DNA of 64,000 nucleotides. Origin: JBBQVS01 sp964250805 (GTDB lineage: Bacteria; Chloroflexota; Ktedonobacteria; Ktedonobacterales; Ktedonobacteraceae). Positions 9,010 to 17,907 of this stretch are shown here, in pieces. The position numbers and the translations under genes were made by a program. Below the pieces are notes generated by a model. The model was given only the letters and a program-made list of their open reading frames with translations, did not search any database and was not told where the DNA came from. Within the stretch, counting starts at the first letter, position 1; every line of letters begins with the position of its first letter. The stretch covers positions 8,936 to 72,935 of the forward strand of contig CAXUHG010000012.1 of assembly GCA_964250805.1 (NCBI GenBank), in the 5' to 3' direction.

Positions 9010-10029
9010 ATGCTTGACCGCTACTCACGACAAACATTATTTGGACCAATTGGGAAGCAAGGACAAGAACGCTTGCATGCAGCCTCCGCGACCATTATTG
9101 GCTGCGGCGCGTTGGGGACGGTGCTGGCAAACAACCTGTGCCGTGCAGGTGTGGGACGGCTGGTGATTGCGGACCGCGACTACGTAGAGACGAGCAATCT
9201 GCAACGTCAAATTCTCTTCGATGAAGAGGATGTGACGCGTCACCTGCCCAAAGCAATCGCGGCAAGCGAAAAGCTGCGTAGAATCAATAGTGATGTGCGC
9301 GTCGAGGCCCTGGTAGAAGATATTCACGCCGATGGCATCGAGTCGCTGGTACGAGAAAGCGATATTATCCTTGATGCAACCGACAACTTTGAGACGCGCT
9401 ACCTGCTCAACGATGTCTGCATCAAACAGCATCGCCCCTGGATTTATAGTGGAGTGATTGCCTCCTATGGCGTTACAATGAACATTCTACCCGAAGACAC
9501 TCCCTGTCTACGCTGTGTCTTTCCCGAAATGCCGCTCCCTGGCACCACACCCACCTGTGATACAGCAGGAGTATTGAACGGTATCGTGGGCGCAATTACA
9601 GGTATCGCTTCAACCGAGGCATTGAAAATACTGCTGGCGAGCGAAAAGACAAGCCGCTCAATGGTATGGATGGACGTATGGGAGAACACGTTCGAGCGCA
9701 TTGAGCTACCGCGCCAACCTGACTGCCCAACCTGCGGTCAACATTCCTATGAGTTCCTAGACTCGCTCAGCGGCTCTAGCAGCACCAGCCTATGTGGTCG
9801 CAACGCTGTACAGGTGCGAGGCACAGGCAAACGAGGCACGCGCATGGATTTCGCTCTACTTGCGGAGAGACTTGCACCCGTGAGCGAGGTTCAATTCAAT
9901 GAATTTTTGTTACGCTGCGTCGTCGATAATTACGAAATCACAGTTTTCCCTGATGCACGTGCAATTATCAAGGGGACAGATGACGAGCAGGTCGCGCGTT
10001 CTGTCTACACAAGGTATGTGGGAATGTGA
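9010..10029 (+). CDS. ThiF/MoeB/HesA-family adenylyltransferase
   Basis: A 339-residue E1-like enzyme that adenylates the C-terminal Gly of a ubiquitin-like sulfur carrier, in molybdopterin, thiamine or related sulfur metabolism. The ATG at 9010 follows GGGAGA. Features: nucleotide-binding GCGALGTVLANNL near residue 35, then DYVETSNLQRQILF, DATDNFETRYLLND, the paired zinc motifs CLRC and CPTC, and the conserved Cys of CDTAGVLNG. A C-terminal extension of about 85 residues follows the zinc site. No moaD, thiS, moaE or thiG is visible nearby, so the pathway cannot be decided from context. Confidence 0.88.
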   Translation: MLDRYSRQTLFGPIGKQGQERLHAASATIIGCGALGTVLANNLCRAGVGRLVIADRDYVETSNLQRQILFDEEDVTRHLPKAIAASEKLRRINSDVRVEALVEDIHADGIESLVRESDIILDATDNFETRYLLNDVCIKQHRPWIYSGVIASYGVTMNILPEDTPCLRCVFPEMPLPGTTPTCDTAGVLNGIVGAITGIASTEALKILLASEKTSRSMVWMDVWENTFERIELPRQPDCPTCGQHSYEFLDSLSGSSSTSLCGRNAVQVRGTGKRGTRMDFALLAERLAPVSEVQFNEFLLRCVVDNYEITVFPDARAIIKGTDDEQVARSVYTRYVGM

Positions 10030-10070
10030 TGGCGTTTTGTATTACATCTGGAATGATTGAGGTATGGAAC

Positions 10071-10199
10071 AGAGTACGGGTCTGATTTCATCACACCCTC
10101 GTCCCCATCGACAACGTTCACAGGGGTTGAGGAATAGAATCAATGGATGGGGGGCGGAATCGCTTGCTACGAGGTGTGATGAAATCAGACCCGTACTCT
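10071..10199. repeat. Palindromic element B1 (superfamily A/B)
   Basis: The left arm (10071-10111) begins AGAGTACGGGTCTGATTTCA and continues TCACACCCTCGTCCCCATCGA. The right arm (10171-10199) is the exact reverse complement of its outer 28 bases. A second copy is at 55185. The GTCTGATTT-ATCACACCC core resembles the arm of copy A1 at 12095, linking the two families. It lies between the ThiF-like gene and the metG promoter. Confidence 0.85.
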
Positions 10200-10290
10200 A
10201 TTTTCCACATCCTCAGAGCGAAACATGGGAACGAGAGGAATAGTAAGCATATTCAACAGGCGCGAGGGCGTAATGAATTATTGCCCCTAC

Positions 10291-10319
10291 TTGCTCATGT
10301 TGTGCCTTGTTGTTATAAT
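10291..10319 (+). promoter_or_regulatory. Probable metG promoter
   Basis: A perfect -10 box TATAAT (10314-10319) lies 17 bases after TTGCTC (10291-10296), a partial -35. Transcription would start near 10326, giving a leader of about 115 bases before metG. Confidence 0.6.
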
Positions 10320-10343
10320 AGCTCCATGTTCGCCTCGACTCGA

Positions 10344-10427
10344 CTTAATGGAGTGTTGGTGAGGGAACGTGCTACGAAGGTCGAACAGCCTCCAACGCAA
10401 CAACACCACCCTTGTTTGGTAAGGGAG
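10344..10427 (+). promoter_or_regulatory. Structured metG leader with partly masked ribosome-binding site
   Basis: In the leader, GTTGGTGAGG pairs with CCTCCAAC near 10390-10397, and CCCTT (10409-10413) pairs with AAGGG (10421-10425), which overlaps the only good Shine-Dalgarno sequence, AAGGGAG. This could mask translation of metG. I do not recognise a T-box or a known riboswitch, and the stems are short, so regulation is only a suggestion. Confidence 0.3.
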
Positions 10428-10439
10428 ATATCATAAAAA

Positions 10440-12107
10440 ATGAATGAACATATACTTGTCTGCGTCGCATGGCCTTACGCCAAAAGTCCTACTCATGTGG
10501 GGCAGATTGTTGGTGCGTACCTGCCAGCCGACACGTTCGCACGCTATCACCGCATGGCTGGCAACTCGGTTCTGATGGTTTCCGGTAGCGACGAACACGG
10601 CACACCAATTCTGATTGACGCCGAACGCGAGGGCATTTCACCTCGTGACTTTATCGCTCGCTTCCACAAACAGATTCTCGATGTGTGGGAACGCCTCGGC
10701 ATGTCGTGGGACTTGTACACAGAGACAGGCACAGAAAATCATTATCGCATCACACAAGATTTCTTCTTGAAGCTCTACGAAAAAGGCTATATCTTCAAGG
10801 ATACAATGCAGTCGCCCTATTGCCCGACCGACCGTCGCTTCTTGCCCGACCGCTACATTGAGGGTACCTGCCCCAACTGTGGCTACCCATCGGCACGCGG
10901 CGATCAATGCGACAACTGCGGGCATACGCTTGATCCTGTCGATCTTATCAATCCTATCTGCCGTTTGTGTGGCAGCAAAGATAGCACATTAGAGATACGA
11001 CCGACCGAACACTTTTTCCTGGACTTGCCCAAGTTGCAAGAGCCGCTAACCGAGTGGCTTTCACAGGAGAAAGATCATTGGCGTCACAACACGCTCGGCT
11101 TCGCCATGAACTGGCTGAAAGAGGGGCTACGTGCGCGTGCAATCACACGCGACCTCGACTGGGGTGTACCGATTCCGCTGCCAGGATATGAGAATAAGCG
11201 TATCTACGTCTGGTTCGATGCGGTGATTGGCTACTTGTCGGCTTCAGTGGAGTGGGCAAAGTTGCAGGGTACACCTGAGGCATGGGAAGACTGGTGGATT
11301 CCTGGTAGAGTTGAGCCGCCTGTGAAGTCTTACTACTTTATTGGCAAAGACAATATTCCGTTCCACGCCATTATCTGGCCCGCCATGCTCATTGGCTATG
11401 GAGACCGCAACCTACCCTACGATGTGCCCGCCAACGAATTTATGACGATGAGCGGTGCCAAAGCATCGAGTAGTCGTGGCAATGCTATCTGGACGCCCGA
11501 CGTGCTAGACCACTATAGTGCTGATGCGCTACGCTACTATCTCTCGGCGACGGCACCAGAGGGGCGCGATACCGACTTCACCTACGATGAATTGATACGC
11601 CGCAACAACGACGAACTGGTCGCAACCTATGGGAACGCTGTTCATCGCACGCTAACCTTCTTACAGAGCAAGTTCGGCGGCGTCGTACCAGAGCCAGAAG
11701 CGTTGCGTGAGGCGGACCGCGAAATTCTGGCTGAGGTCGAGCGCGGTTTTGGTCTTGTTGGTCACAACATCGCCCTCTGTCACATGAAGGATGGTCTGAG
11801 CGCGGCAATGGCTGTTGCGCGTGCCGCCAACCGCTACCTCGATGAGCAGGCACCTTGGAGACAGATTAAGGTTGACCGCGAGGCCGCTGGCACCTCAATC
11901 TACGTCATGCTGCAAGTCATTAGTGGTCTGCATACCATGCTTAGCCCGTACCTACCCTTCTCATCGCAAAAACTGCATGAGTACCTCGGCTTCGAGGGCG
12001 AGGCCAGCCGTATGTTCTGGCGTCTCGAACAAGTACCTGCGGGTGCAACGCTACCCACACCGGCTCCGTTATTCCCGACGCTTGACGGGGTTACTGTAGG
12101 GGCCTGA
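10440..12107 (+). CDS. metG: Methionyl-tRNA synthetase
   Basis: A 555-residue class I synthetase that charges tRNA-Met with methionine. It shows the start VAWPYAKSPTHVGQ, the methionine-pocket motif SGSDEHGTPI, two zinc knuckles (CPNCG with CDNCG, and CRLCG), TEHFFLDLP, GVPIPLPG, VWFDAVIGYLSA and YYFIGKDNIPFHA. It lacks the C-terminal dimerisation domain, as in short bacterial and archaeal-type enzymes. The two class I signatures are weak: HIGH reads HVGQ (residues 19-22) and the KMSKS loop reads KASSS. The last codons and the TGA stop lie inside repeat A1, so the tail VGA is encoded by the repeat. Identity is firm. Confidence 0.95.
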   Translation: MNEHILVCVAWPYAKSPTHVGQIVGAYLPADTFARYHRMAGNSVLMVSGSDEHGTPILIDAEREGISPRDFIARFHKQILDVWERLGMSWDLYTETGTENHYRITQDFFLKLYEKGYIFKDTMQSPYCPTDRRFLPDRYIEGTCPNCGYPSARGDQCDNCGHTLDPVDLINPICRLCGSKDSTLEIRPTEHFFLDLPKLQEPLTEWLSQEKDHWRHNTLGFAMNWLKEGLRARAITRDLDWGVPIPLPGYENKRIYVWFDAVIGYLSASVEWAKLQGTPEAWEDWWIPGRVEPPVKSYYFIGKDNIPFHAIIWPAMLIGYGDRNLPYDVPANEFMTMSGAKASSSRGNAIWTPDVLDHYSADALRYYLSATAPEGRDTDFTYDELIRRNNDELVATYGNAVHRTLTFLQSKFGGVVPEPEALREADREILAEVERGFGLVGHNIALCHMKDGLSAAMAVARAANRYLDEQAPWRQIKVDREAAGTSIYVMLQVISGLHTMLSPYLPFSSQKLHEYLGFEGEASRMFWRLEQVPAGATLPTPAPLFPTLDGVTVGA

Positions 12108-12211
12108 TTTATCACGCCCGGGGGGTGGGGCGGGGGCACACGTCACCAGAGAGAATCATTGCCCACGCGTTCCCCTCCCAACCCCAGGGCGTGATAAATC
12201 AGGCACCTACA
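12095..12211. repeat. Palindromic element A1, overlapping the metG stop
   Basis: Left arm TGTAGGGGCCTGATTTATCA continues CGCCC; the right arm (12188-12211) is its reverse complement with one mismatch. The core shares GGGGTGGGGCGGGGGCACAC and GCCCACGCGTTCCCC with copies A2, A3 and A9. The arms differ from the common A arm at several sites, but both arms carry the same changes. The element starts before the metG stop codon and supplies it. Confidence 0.88.
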
Positions 12212-12264
12212 GGGATTCCATTTCGTTGTTATATAAAAATTGTTCCAGTAGGAGGAGTCCATCG

Positions 12265-15200
12265 TTGGCGACAGCGCAAGAAACCTTTGGTGTCACCGTT
12301 ATTACGCCATTACAGGTAAACATTGGCGGCAAGACACTCTCGTATGCTGAATATCTTGCGCTTCCTGCAACGCAAAGGTCTAACGATGAAGCGGATGTGG
12401 TAGACAGCCGCTTTACACAAAAGTTGTTGGAGTGGCTCGGTTTTGGCGAGGGCGATATTATTTACAATCGGTCCACTCCTGGGCGTCCCGAAGACAAGCC
12501 AGACTTCGTTATCAAGATGTTGGGTGCAACAGCGTTCGTGGTCGAAGACAAAAGTACCGACGAGCATTTTAATTCAGCCTCGATCAAACAGCTTAGACGC
12601 TATACCGTTGGCACCTCTGGCTATTGCCTGTGGACAAACGCACGCTCAATCACAGGCTTACGCTTTGACGCGAATGGACAACCGCAAATACTGGTTGAGG
12701 TGCGTATCGATGATATTTTTGGGGCACAACCAGCATTCTCGAACCAGGAAGCAAATATAGAGCTATTGCGCCTGCTTTTCCGCAAACAGCGCTTCACGGA
12801 TGTCTCCAACCTTATTGCCACGATTGCTATTGATGAGGGCACATGGCGAGAACAAGCTAAGTCTCTTACTCATGATGCCTCTTTACAGACATTTATTGCT
12901 GAAAGTCGTTTTGTTCTCGATCAGCTTGTAACCGCAATCAAAGCGAGGCTAAGCACCGTCTCCAACGAACTTGAAGAGGCGAAAAACGATTTTCGTTCGA
13001 GCCAACAACGCTATGCAACTATCACCACTGATCTTCTTAATAGACTAAAAGGCGGTGGTGCCGTTAAGGTCGATGAGATAACAAGACTTGAAACCAAATT
13101 ATGCGACCTCGAAGCAAACATTGCTGATATCAATATAGCCTCCATTGAACAACTCAAGCCAGCTATGACTGCCGCCTCACTTCCTCTCTGGACAACATTT
13201 ATTCAAGAAATAAATGCTGTTATATCAACATTGCGCGAACGTGACCTAGCGCGGAGCGAGTCGAGACGCATTCATGCTGCCTATCTGGTATGGCTCGAAC
13301 GCTACAAATATATAGAAGGTGAAGATAGAGGCAATGACGTTGCTATAGAAATGCAGCGACAAAATGCCTTCGCGGAACAGGTGAGTTATGTCTTCTTCGT
13401 GCGCCTACTGCTCGCTCGCGTCCTCGAAGATAAAGGTATCATGCCGCGTATCGTATCAGATGGTGGCTTCAGAAACTGGTTTGATTTCTTGAGAAGTTCG
13501 GCAATAGATAGCATTGACGAAATTCGCGGCGAATCGTTCCTCCCACTTGTCTACCGACGCGTGGCAAACTTCTATCGGCACTTCTTTCAGCAGCCCGTCT
13601 TCGATTGGTTTCTCCCCGATGATTATTTGTTGGCACTGGTCTTGCATCGACTCAATCAGTACAACTTCAAAGATGTGACCAGTGATCTGCTTGGCTTCAC
13701 CTACGAAGCTTTTATCGAGCGTACCGCACGTAACCAGAAAGGCCACTTCTTGACGCCGCCTGCTATCGTCGAATTCATGCTTGACCGAGCCGAATATAAC
13801 AACGCTGCAATTATTGGTGAAAGCCTGATAGATACTGCATGTGGCTCTGGCAGTTTTCTTGTTCATGCCGCGCGACGACTAAAACAGGTTCTTGCCTCGG
13901 CAATGAGTACGCAAGACTCGCTCGAACGCTCAAGGGTGTTTATTGAGCAGGTGCAGAGTAAGCTGGTTGGACTAGAAATCAATCCCTTCTCATGCTACCT
14001 TGCGGAACTCAATTTGTTCATTCAGGTACTCGACGATCTCGCTTTGCTGTGGAGCAATGGTGAACGTCCAAACATAGACCGTTTCGCAATCTACAACACG
14101 AACAGTTTAGAGATGCCCCAGGCGGTGCTTAATTCGAGCGAGCAGAATACAGCTATAGCCTTCACAGACGATGCAGCGGCACTTGATGAAGCCGCCGCTA
14201 TAAAAGCACAACATAACAGCTTTGGCTACGTGATTTGCAATCCGCCCTATCTGAATCGAGGCATCATTTTAGGGGCCAAAAGCTACGGCGACTTTCCCTT
14301 CTATAGAGATGTTGTCAAAGGCGACGAAAACTTTTATCTGCTCTTCCTACGCCTTGCCGCGTACTACATTGCCCCAAGAGGGACGATCTGTTTTATTTGC
14401 CCACTCAACCTCTTTGGCGATGAATCCACCATGCGAGCGCGTGAAATGTTCAGCAGAACAGAGTGGAGTATTCCCTCTATTACGCGCTTCTATGTACGTG
14501 ATGTACTTTTCCCTGGCGTCTTACAGGGTGTATGCGTCATACGCATTGACAACCAACCGTCTACACTCTCCGACATGTTGGAGGTACGTGGTGGTCGCTC
14601 TATCGCGGAAGCTACTGAGAATGCAACACAGGTACTGCGCACTCAAGTTCTTTCCAACTATCCCGCCAGGACAACATGGAGCAAACCCTGGCTGGTCAAC
14701 GCCGATAGAGATACTTACGCGCTATGGGAATTTATACGCAACCAGTCCAATCAAGACTTAGCAGATTTGTTGCGCGATAAAATGGAAGTCGGCAAGGGCG
14801 ATGTACGGTCTACGTGGGCTAAACCTATGCTTATTTCAAGACCGGACTCAAAAAGTCTACCTCTTACCAAAGGAAAGTATGTTACTGATTGGGGAAACTG
14901 GTTAGAGAGCGCATACCTGAATCCATACGTAACTCTATCTAGTTCTATCAAAGATTATACAGGTAGCCGATGGGTACAGAAGCAACTTCAAAGAATTGTA
15001 AATCTGCCTGAAAAAGAGATTGTAATATTTCTGAAAGAAGTTTCTGGATTAGAGATGCAGCGGCCTATACGTGGCACCATTGTTCAAAGAGATAAACAGC
15101 ATCCCGTGGTCGCTGACGAAACGCTTCTTGTCATGTACACCTTGAGTGATGAGTACACAGATTTGGCGTATGCTGTCTTTGGGTTGCTCACTAGTTCGCT

Positions 15201-15819
15201 CTATAATTTTCTGTTCAGCCTCTTCTCGACAAACGCACATGCGAATTTCAAAGAGATACTTCGTCTGCCTGTACCACTGTGGTCTATAGAACGCGAACGG
15301 CAACTGGCGACCGCAACACGCGCGACGCTTGCGGTCTATGCAGAACTCCACAACCACGAAAAGCTCTATGGCTCAGACTCGACAAAACAGGTCTCAGTCA
15401 ACGATGTGTTGCTTGTATCAAAACTTCCAACTCTGCGTTTTGAAGAGTTAGTATTGCGTGGCGACATTGGCATGAAAAGTACGACAAACCTCTCGTTAGA
15501 GATAATGCTACAAAGAGGCTTGCTTACGTTCGACACAAAACTCGGTCCTGAGCTTATACAGGGTCTTGAACGCATTCTACGCGCGAACGGAACCTTGACC
15601 TATACAAAAGGCGGCAAAGACATACGCTTCCCCAATATAAAAGTTCTGCCTGCATTCCTGGCACAACTACAAGCTGTAGAACAGGAACGGCAAGCAAAGA
15701 TAGCAGCAACATCCGCAAGCCAGAAAGTTGTAGATGATGTTGTACTCGATGCTTACAGTATTACAATACCAGCTTGGCGTGACACTATCCGAAAAGGTGT
15801 GCCGTGGGGGGGGAAATAA
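12265..15819 (+). CDS. Fused restriction nuclease-adenine methyltransferase (type IIG-like)
   Basis: A 1184-residue protein. The TTG at 12265 is chosen because GGAGGAG lies 7 to 9 bases upstream. N-terminal PD-(D/E)XK-type nuclease: D80 in PDFV, then E94-D-K96 in FVVEDKST. After a coiled linker (about 215-330) comes the N6-adenine methyltransferase: GHFLTPPAIVEFML, SAM-binding motif I DTACGSGSF at about 523, and catalytic motif IV NPPY at about 659. A target-recognition region occupies the C-terminal third. This layout fits Eco57I-like type IIG enzymes, which cut and methylate with one chain, so no separate partner is needed and none is seen. Motif I has T in place of the usual P. The last residues abut unreliable G-rich sequence. 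Confidence 0.85.
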   Translation: MATAQETFGVTVITPLQVNIGGKTLSYAEYLALPATQRSNDEADVVDSRFTQKLLEWLGFGEGDIIYNRSTPGRPEDKPDFVIKMLGATAFVVEDKSTDEHFNSASIKQLRRYTVGTSGYCLWTNARSITGLRFDANGQPQILVEVRIDDIFGAQPAFSNQEANIELLRLLFRKQRFTDVSNLIATIAIDEGTWREQAKSLTHDASLQTFIAESRFVLDQLVTAIKARLSTVSNELEEAKNDFRSSQQRYATITTDLLNRLKGGGAVKVDEITRLETKLCDLEANIADINIASIEQLKPAMTAASLPLWTTFIQEINAVISTLRERDLARSESRRIHAAYLVWLERYKYIEGEDRGNDVAIEMQRQNAFAEQVSYVFFVRLLLARVLEDKGIMPRIVSDGGFRNWFDFLRSSAIDSIDEIRGESFLPLVYRRVANFYRHFFQQPVFDWFLPDDYLLALVLHRLNQYNFKDVTSDLLGFTYEAFIERTARNQKGHFLTPPAIVEFMLDRAEYNNAAIIGESLIDTACGSGSFLVHAARRLKQVLASAMSTQDSLERSRVFIEQVQSKLVGLEINPFSCYLAELNLFIQVLDDLALLWSNGERPNIDRFAIYNTNSLEMPQAVLNSSEQNTAIAFTDDAAALDEAAAIKAQHNSFGYVICNPPYLNRGIILGAKSYGDFPFYRDVVKGDENFYLLFLRLAAYYIAPRGTICFICPLNLFGDESTMRAREMFSRTEWSIPSITRFYVRDVLFPGVLQGVCVIRIDNQPSTLSDMLEVRGGRSIAEATENATQVLRTQVLSNYPARTTWSKPWLVNADRDTYALWEFIRNQSNQDLADLLRDKMEVGKGDVRSTWAKPMLISRPDSKSLPLTKGKYVTDWGNWLESAYLNPYVTLSSSIKDYTGSRWVQKQLQRIVNLPEKEIVIFLKEVSGLEMQRPIRGTIVQRDKQHPVVADETLLVMYTLSDEYTDLAYAVFGLLTSSLYNFLFSLFSTNAHANFKEILRLPVPLWSIERERQLATATRATLAVYAELHNHEKLYGSDSTKQVSVNDVLLVSKLPTLRFEELVLRGDIGMKSTTNLSLEIMLQRGLLTFDTKLGPELIQGLERILRANGTLTYTKGGKDIRFPNIKVLPAFLAQLQAVEQERQAKIAATSASQKVVDDVVLDAYSITIPAWRDTIRKGVPWGGK

Positions 15820-16018
15820 AGGACAAGGGGCCGCGGGGTGGGGGGGTGCGGGGGGTGAAGCTCGGGGGGGGTGGTGGAGCGGGTCGCGCAGGTGCTCCGC
15901 GTACTCCGCCGCCCGCGACTCGGAGGAGGGGGCCGTCACCCCGGCGACGCCGCGGTTGACCCGCACGGTGGCGGTGAGCAGCAGCGCCACGCGCTGGAGG
16001 TCCAGCCGNNNNNNNNNN
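15807..16018. other. GC-rich segment of foreign composition next to an assembly gap
   Basis: From about 15807 to 16008 the sequence turns abruptly very GC-rich, with long G runs and then text resembling coding DNA of a high-GC actinobacterium, for example GCCGTCACCCCGGCGACGCC. It ends in ten N (16009-16018). Both flanks have the ordinary composition of the window. It looks like a misplaced or contaminating read end used to extend into a palindrome gap rather than a native gene. Confidence 0.55.
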
Positions 16019-16136
16019 TTCAAATAACCCATAATGGTGGGGGTTGTTAAATAAATAACCCCACATCCCGCCGGCTTTGCCGTCGTCATGTCCGTTAATT
16101 TCTTGCCCCTGTTATGAATCGCTACGACGATTGCGA

Positions 16137-16742
16137 CTAAATCAGACGTTTGCCCATATGTATTGCTACCTCGTGTTCTACAGGACCGGGGGGATAGAAG
16201 TGCTGGTTGATGCTCCATATTTCTAGCCCGTTGCGGAGGTAGAACTGAATTGCGGGGTAGTTGACGTTCTGCGTCTCTAGCACAATAGCCCAGCAACCAC
16301 GCTTACGTGCCCAATCGGAGGCACAATTGAGGAGTAGTGAGCCGATTCCATAGCGACGGAACTGATGCCCAACAATCAGGTCTTCGACACGCACCACCGA
16401 ACGCCACTCCTCGACATGCAAGAGAATGGCACCTGCCATCTCACCCGCTACGAAAGCGACATAGCCACCTTCACAGTTGCGTAGTTTTGCCTCCACGTCA
16501 GCTACCGTGTTTTCTTGTTCACGATAGTTTTTATACAGAGGTGGGTCAACGGGCGTTTCGAGCAGTTCAAAGGCGAAGGCTAATTTTTCATTGTCCTCGT
16601 TTTGCGCATCCATCAAGAGCCTATTCCGCACACATAACGTGTAGATACGGTCTGTCTCGAAGTTATAGTCGATAGCGTACAGTGCTGGAGCATCGTTGCT
16701 CTGTAGAGACCGCACATCAATGTGAGGCGTTTCTTCCTGCAT
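16137..16742 (-). CDS. GNAT-family N-acetyltransferase
   Basis: A 201-residue acetyltransferase. The ATG follows AAAGGG. The acetyl-CoA pyrophosphate loop is HQFRRYGIGSLLL (Q/R-x-x-G-x-G/A), preceded by the beta strand VEDLIVG and followed by LETQNVNYPAIQFYLRNGLE. The C-terminal arrangement with PPGPVEHEVAIHM recalls streptothricin-type acetyltransferases, but this is only resemblance and the substrate is unknown. It lies downstream of the ROK gene on the same strand, separated by repeat A2, and converges on the type IIG gene across a gap. Confidence 0.85.
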   Translation of the reverse strand: MQEETPHIDVRSLQSNDAPALYAIDYNFETDRIYTLCVRNRLLMDAQNEDNEKLAFAFELLETPVDPPLYKNYREQENTVADVEAKLRNCEGGYVAFVAGEMAGAILLHVEEWRSVVRVEDLIVGHQFRRYGIGSLLLNCASDWARKRGCWAIVLETQNVNYPAIQFYLRNGLEIWSINQHFYPPGPVEHEVAIHMGKRLI

Positions 16743-16787
16743 AGAGCGTATCCCTTTCCCAAATCATTCTTCCAATATCTGAGATGG

Positions 16788-16901
16788 TAGGGACCGATTT
16801 ATCGCGTCTAGGGGGTGAAGCGGTGGGGCACACGTCTCCACGACGAATCGTTGCCCACCGTTACCCCACCCCGCCGAGGACGCGATAAATCGGTCCCTAC
16901 T
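16788..16901. repeat. Palindromic element A2, at the stop of the ROK gene
   Basis: Left arm TAGGGACCGATTTATCGCGT begins at 16788; right arm GGACGCGATAAATCGGTCCC ends with TA at about 16899. The core has AGGGGGTG, GGGGCACACGTC and AATCGTTGCCCAC, as in A1, A3 and A9. The stop codon of the minus-strand ROK gene (16900-16902) begins at the very end of the element. Confidence 0.9.
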
Positions 16902-17898
16902 AGAATTGATATCCCGTCACCATTGCGCCAAGGCAGGCAGCACCGACAACACCGGAGAAGTCGCCCAGCTTCGCTCTGAGAATAGGGGTAGCCTTTGCGG
17001 GGGCGGTAAGGGCAACGGTTCGCGCGCGATGCACAGCGGTTTCGTAGAGCAGGTCGATGGCCTCGATGACGCCTCCACCGAGAACGACTGCATCAGGATT
17101 GTAAAAATTGAGAACAGAGGCGATGCCATAACCGAGGTAGTTGGCGGCTTCTATGATCATTTCGATAACAAGCTCGTCCTTCTGCTGAATGGCATGAGCG
17201 AGAATACCTGAGCGGATGATGGTCTCGCCTTCTTTCAATTGCTTCAGTGCATCATCAGTAAGAACTGAGGCGCGTCCATGATGAATCTCCGCCATAATCG
17301 ACTTTGTGATGGCGGTACGCGAGGCATAGGCTTCCAGGCAGCCGCGACTCCCACAGCCACAGATACGTCCATCGGCGACCAGCGTCATATGGCCTACCTC
17401 GCCAGCGGTTCCTGATAGACCAGTATACAGTTTGCCGTTCTGCACAATGCCAGAGCCGATACCGGTGCCGATAAACATACAAACAAAGTTGTTGTAGCCC
17501 TTGCCTGCACCATAGAGATACTCGCCCTGGGCGGCGACCTCGACATCATTGCCTACATAGACAGGCTTGCTAAAATGGGTGCCGAGAATAGAGCCAAGCT
17601 GCATATCGTGTACACCAAGATTGGGTGCATCGACCACCACACCATTTTTGCGGTCAATCTGTCCAGCGGCACCCACGCCAATTGCGATAATTTCTGTTCC
17701 CGCTGGCAGGTTGGCGTCGGTAATCGCGGTAGTCGCAAGCTCAATCGTGCGTTGCGACACAAAGTCTTGTCCACGCTCGGCACGCGTGCGTTTGCGAGCG
17801 GAGGCGATAACCTCGCCGGAGGTTATATCAATAACTGCCGCGAGTGTTTTGGTTCCGCCAAGGTCGATACCCAGTGCATAGGTCTTTGATTTGGACAT
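16900..17898 (-). CDS. ROK-family sugar kinase (glucokinase-like)
   Basis: A 332-residue ROK kinase that phosphorylates a hexose with ATP. It has the N-terminal phosphate loop GIDLGGTKTLAAV, GVGAAGQID, the substrate region VGNDVEVAAQGEYLYGAG, the ROK zinc site with GHMTL and CGCGSRGCLEAYAS, and the C-terminal nucleotide motif VVLGGGVIEA. There is no N-terminal helix-turn-helix, so this is an enzyme rather than a ROK repressor. GAGG lies 7 bases before the ATG. It is the last gene of the t6A cluster, only 9 bases after tsaD, and ends at repeat A2. Glucose is the likely substrate by family, not shown. Confidence 0.92.
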   Translation of the reverse strand: MSKSKTYALGIDLGGTKTLAAVIDITSGEVIASARKRTRAERGQDFVSQRTIELATTAITDANLPAGTEIIAIGVGAAGQIDRKNGVVVDAPNLGVHDMQLGSILGTHFSKPVYVGNDVEVAAQGEYLYGAGKGYNNFVCMFIGTGIGSGIVQNGKLYTGLSGTAGEVGHMTLVADGRICGCGSRGCLEAYASRTAITKSIMAEIHHGRASVLTDDALKQLKEGETIIRSGILAHAIQQKDELVIEMIIEAANYLGYGIASVLNFYNPDAVVLGGGVIEAIDLLYETAVHRARTVALTAPAKATPILRAKLGDFSGVVGAACLGAMVTGYQF

Positions 17899-17907
17899 GT
17901 GTTTTCC

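Noticed and set aside
10400..10439. T-box riboswitch before metG
   Set aside because: CCACCC...GG looked like part of a T-box antiterminator, but the T-box consensus AGGGTGGNACCGCG is not present.
15667..16296. Open frame across the GC-rich segment and gap
   Set aside because: Contains N and joins sequence of different composition; not a gene.
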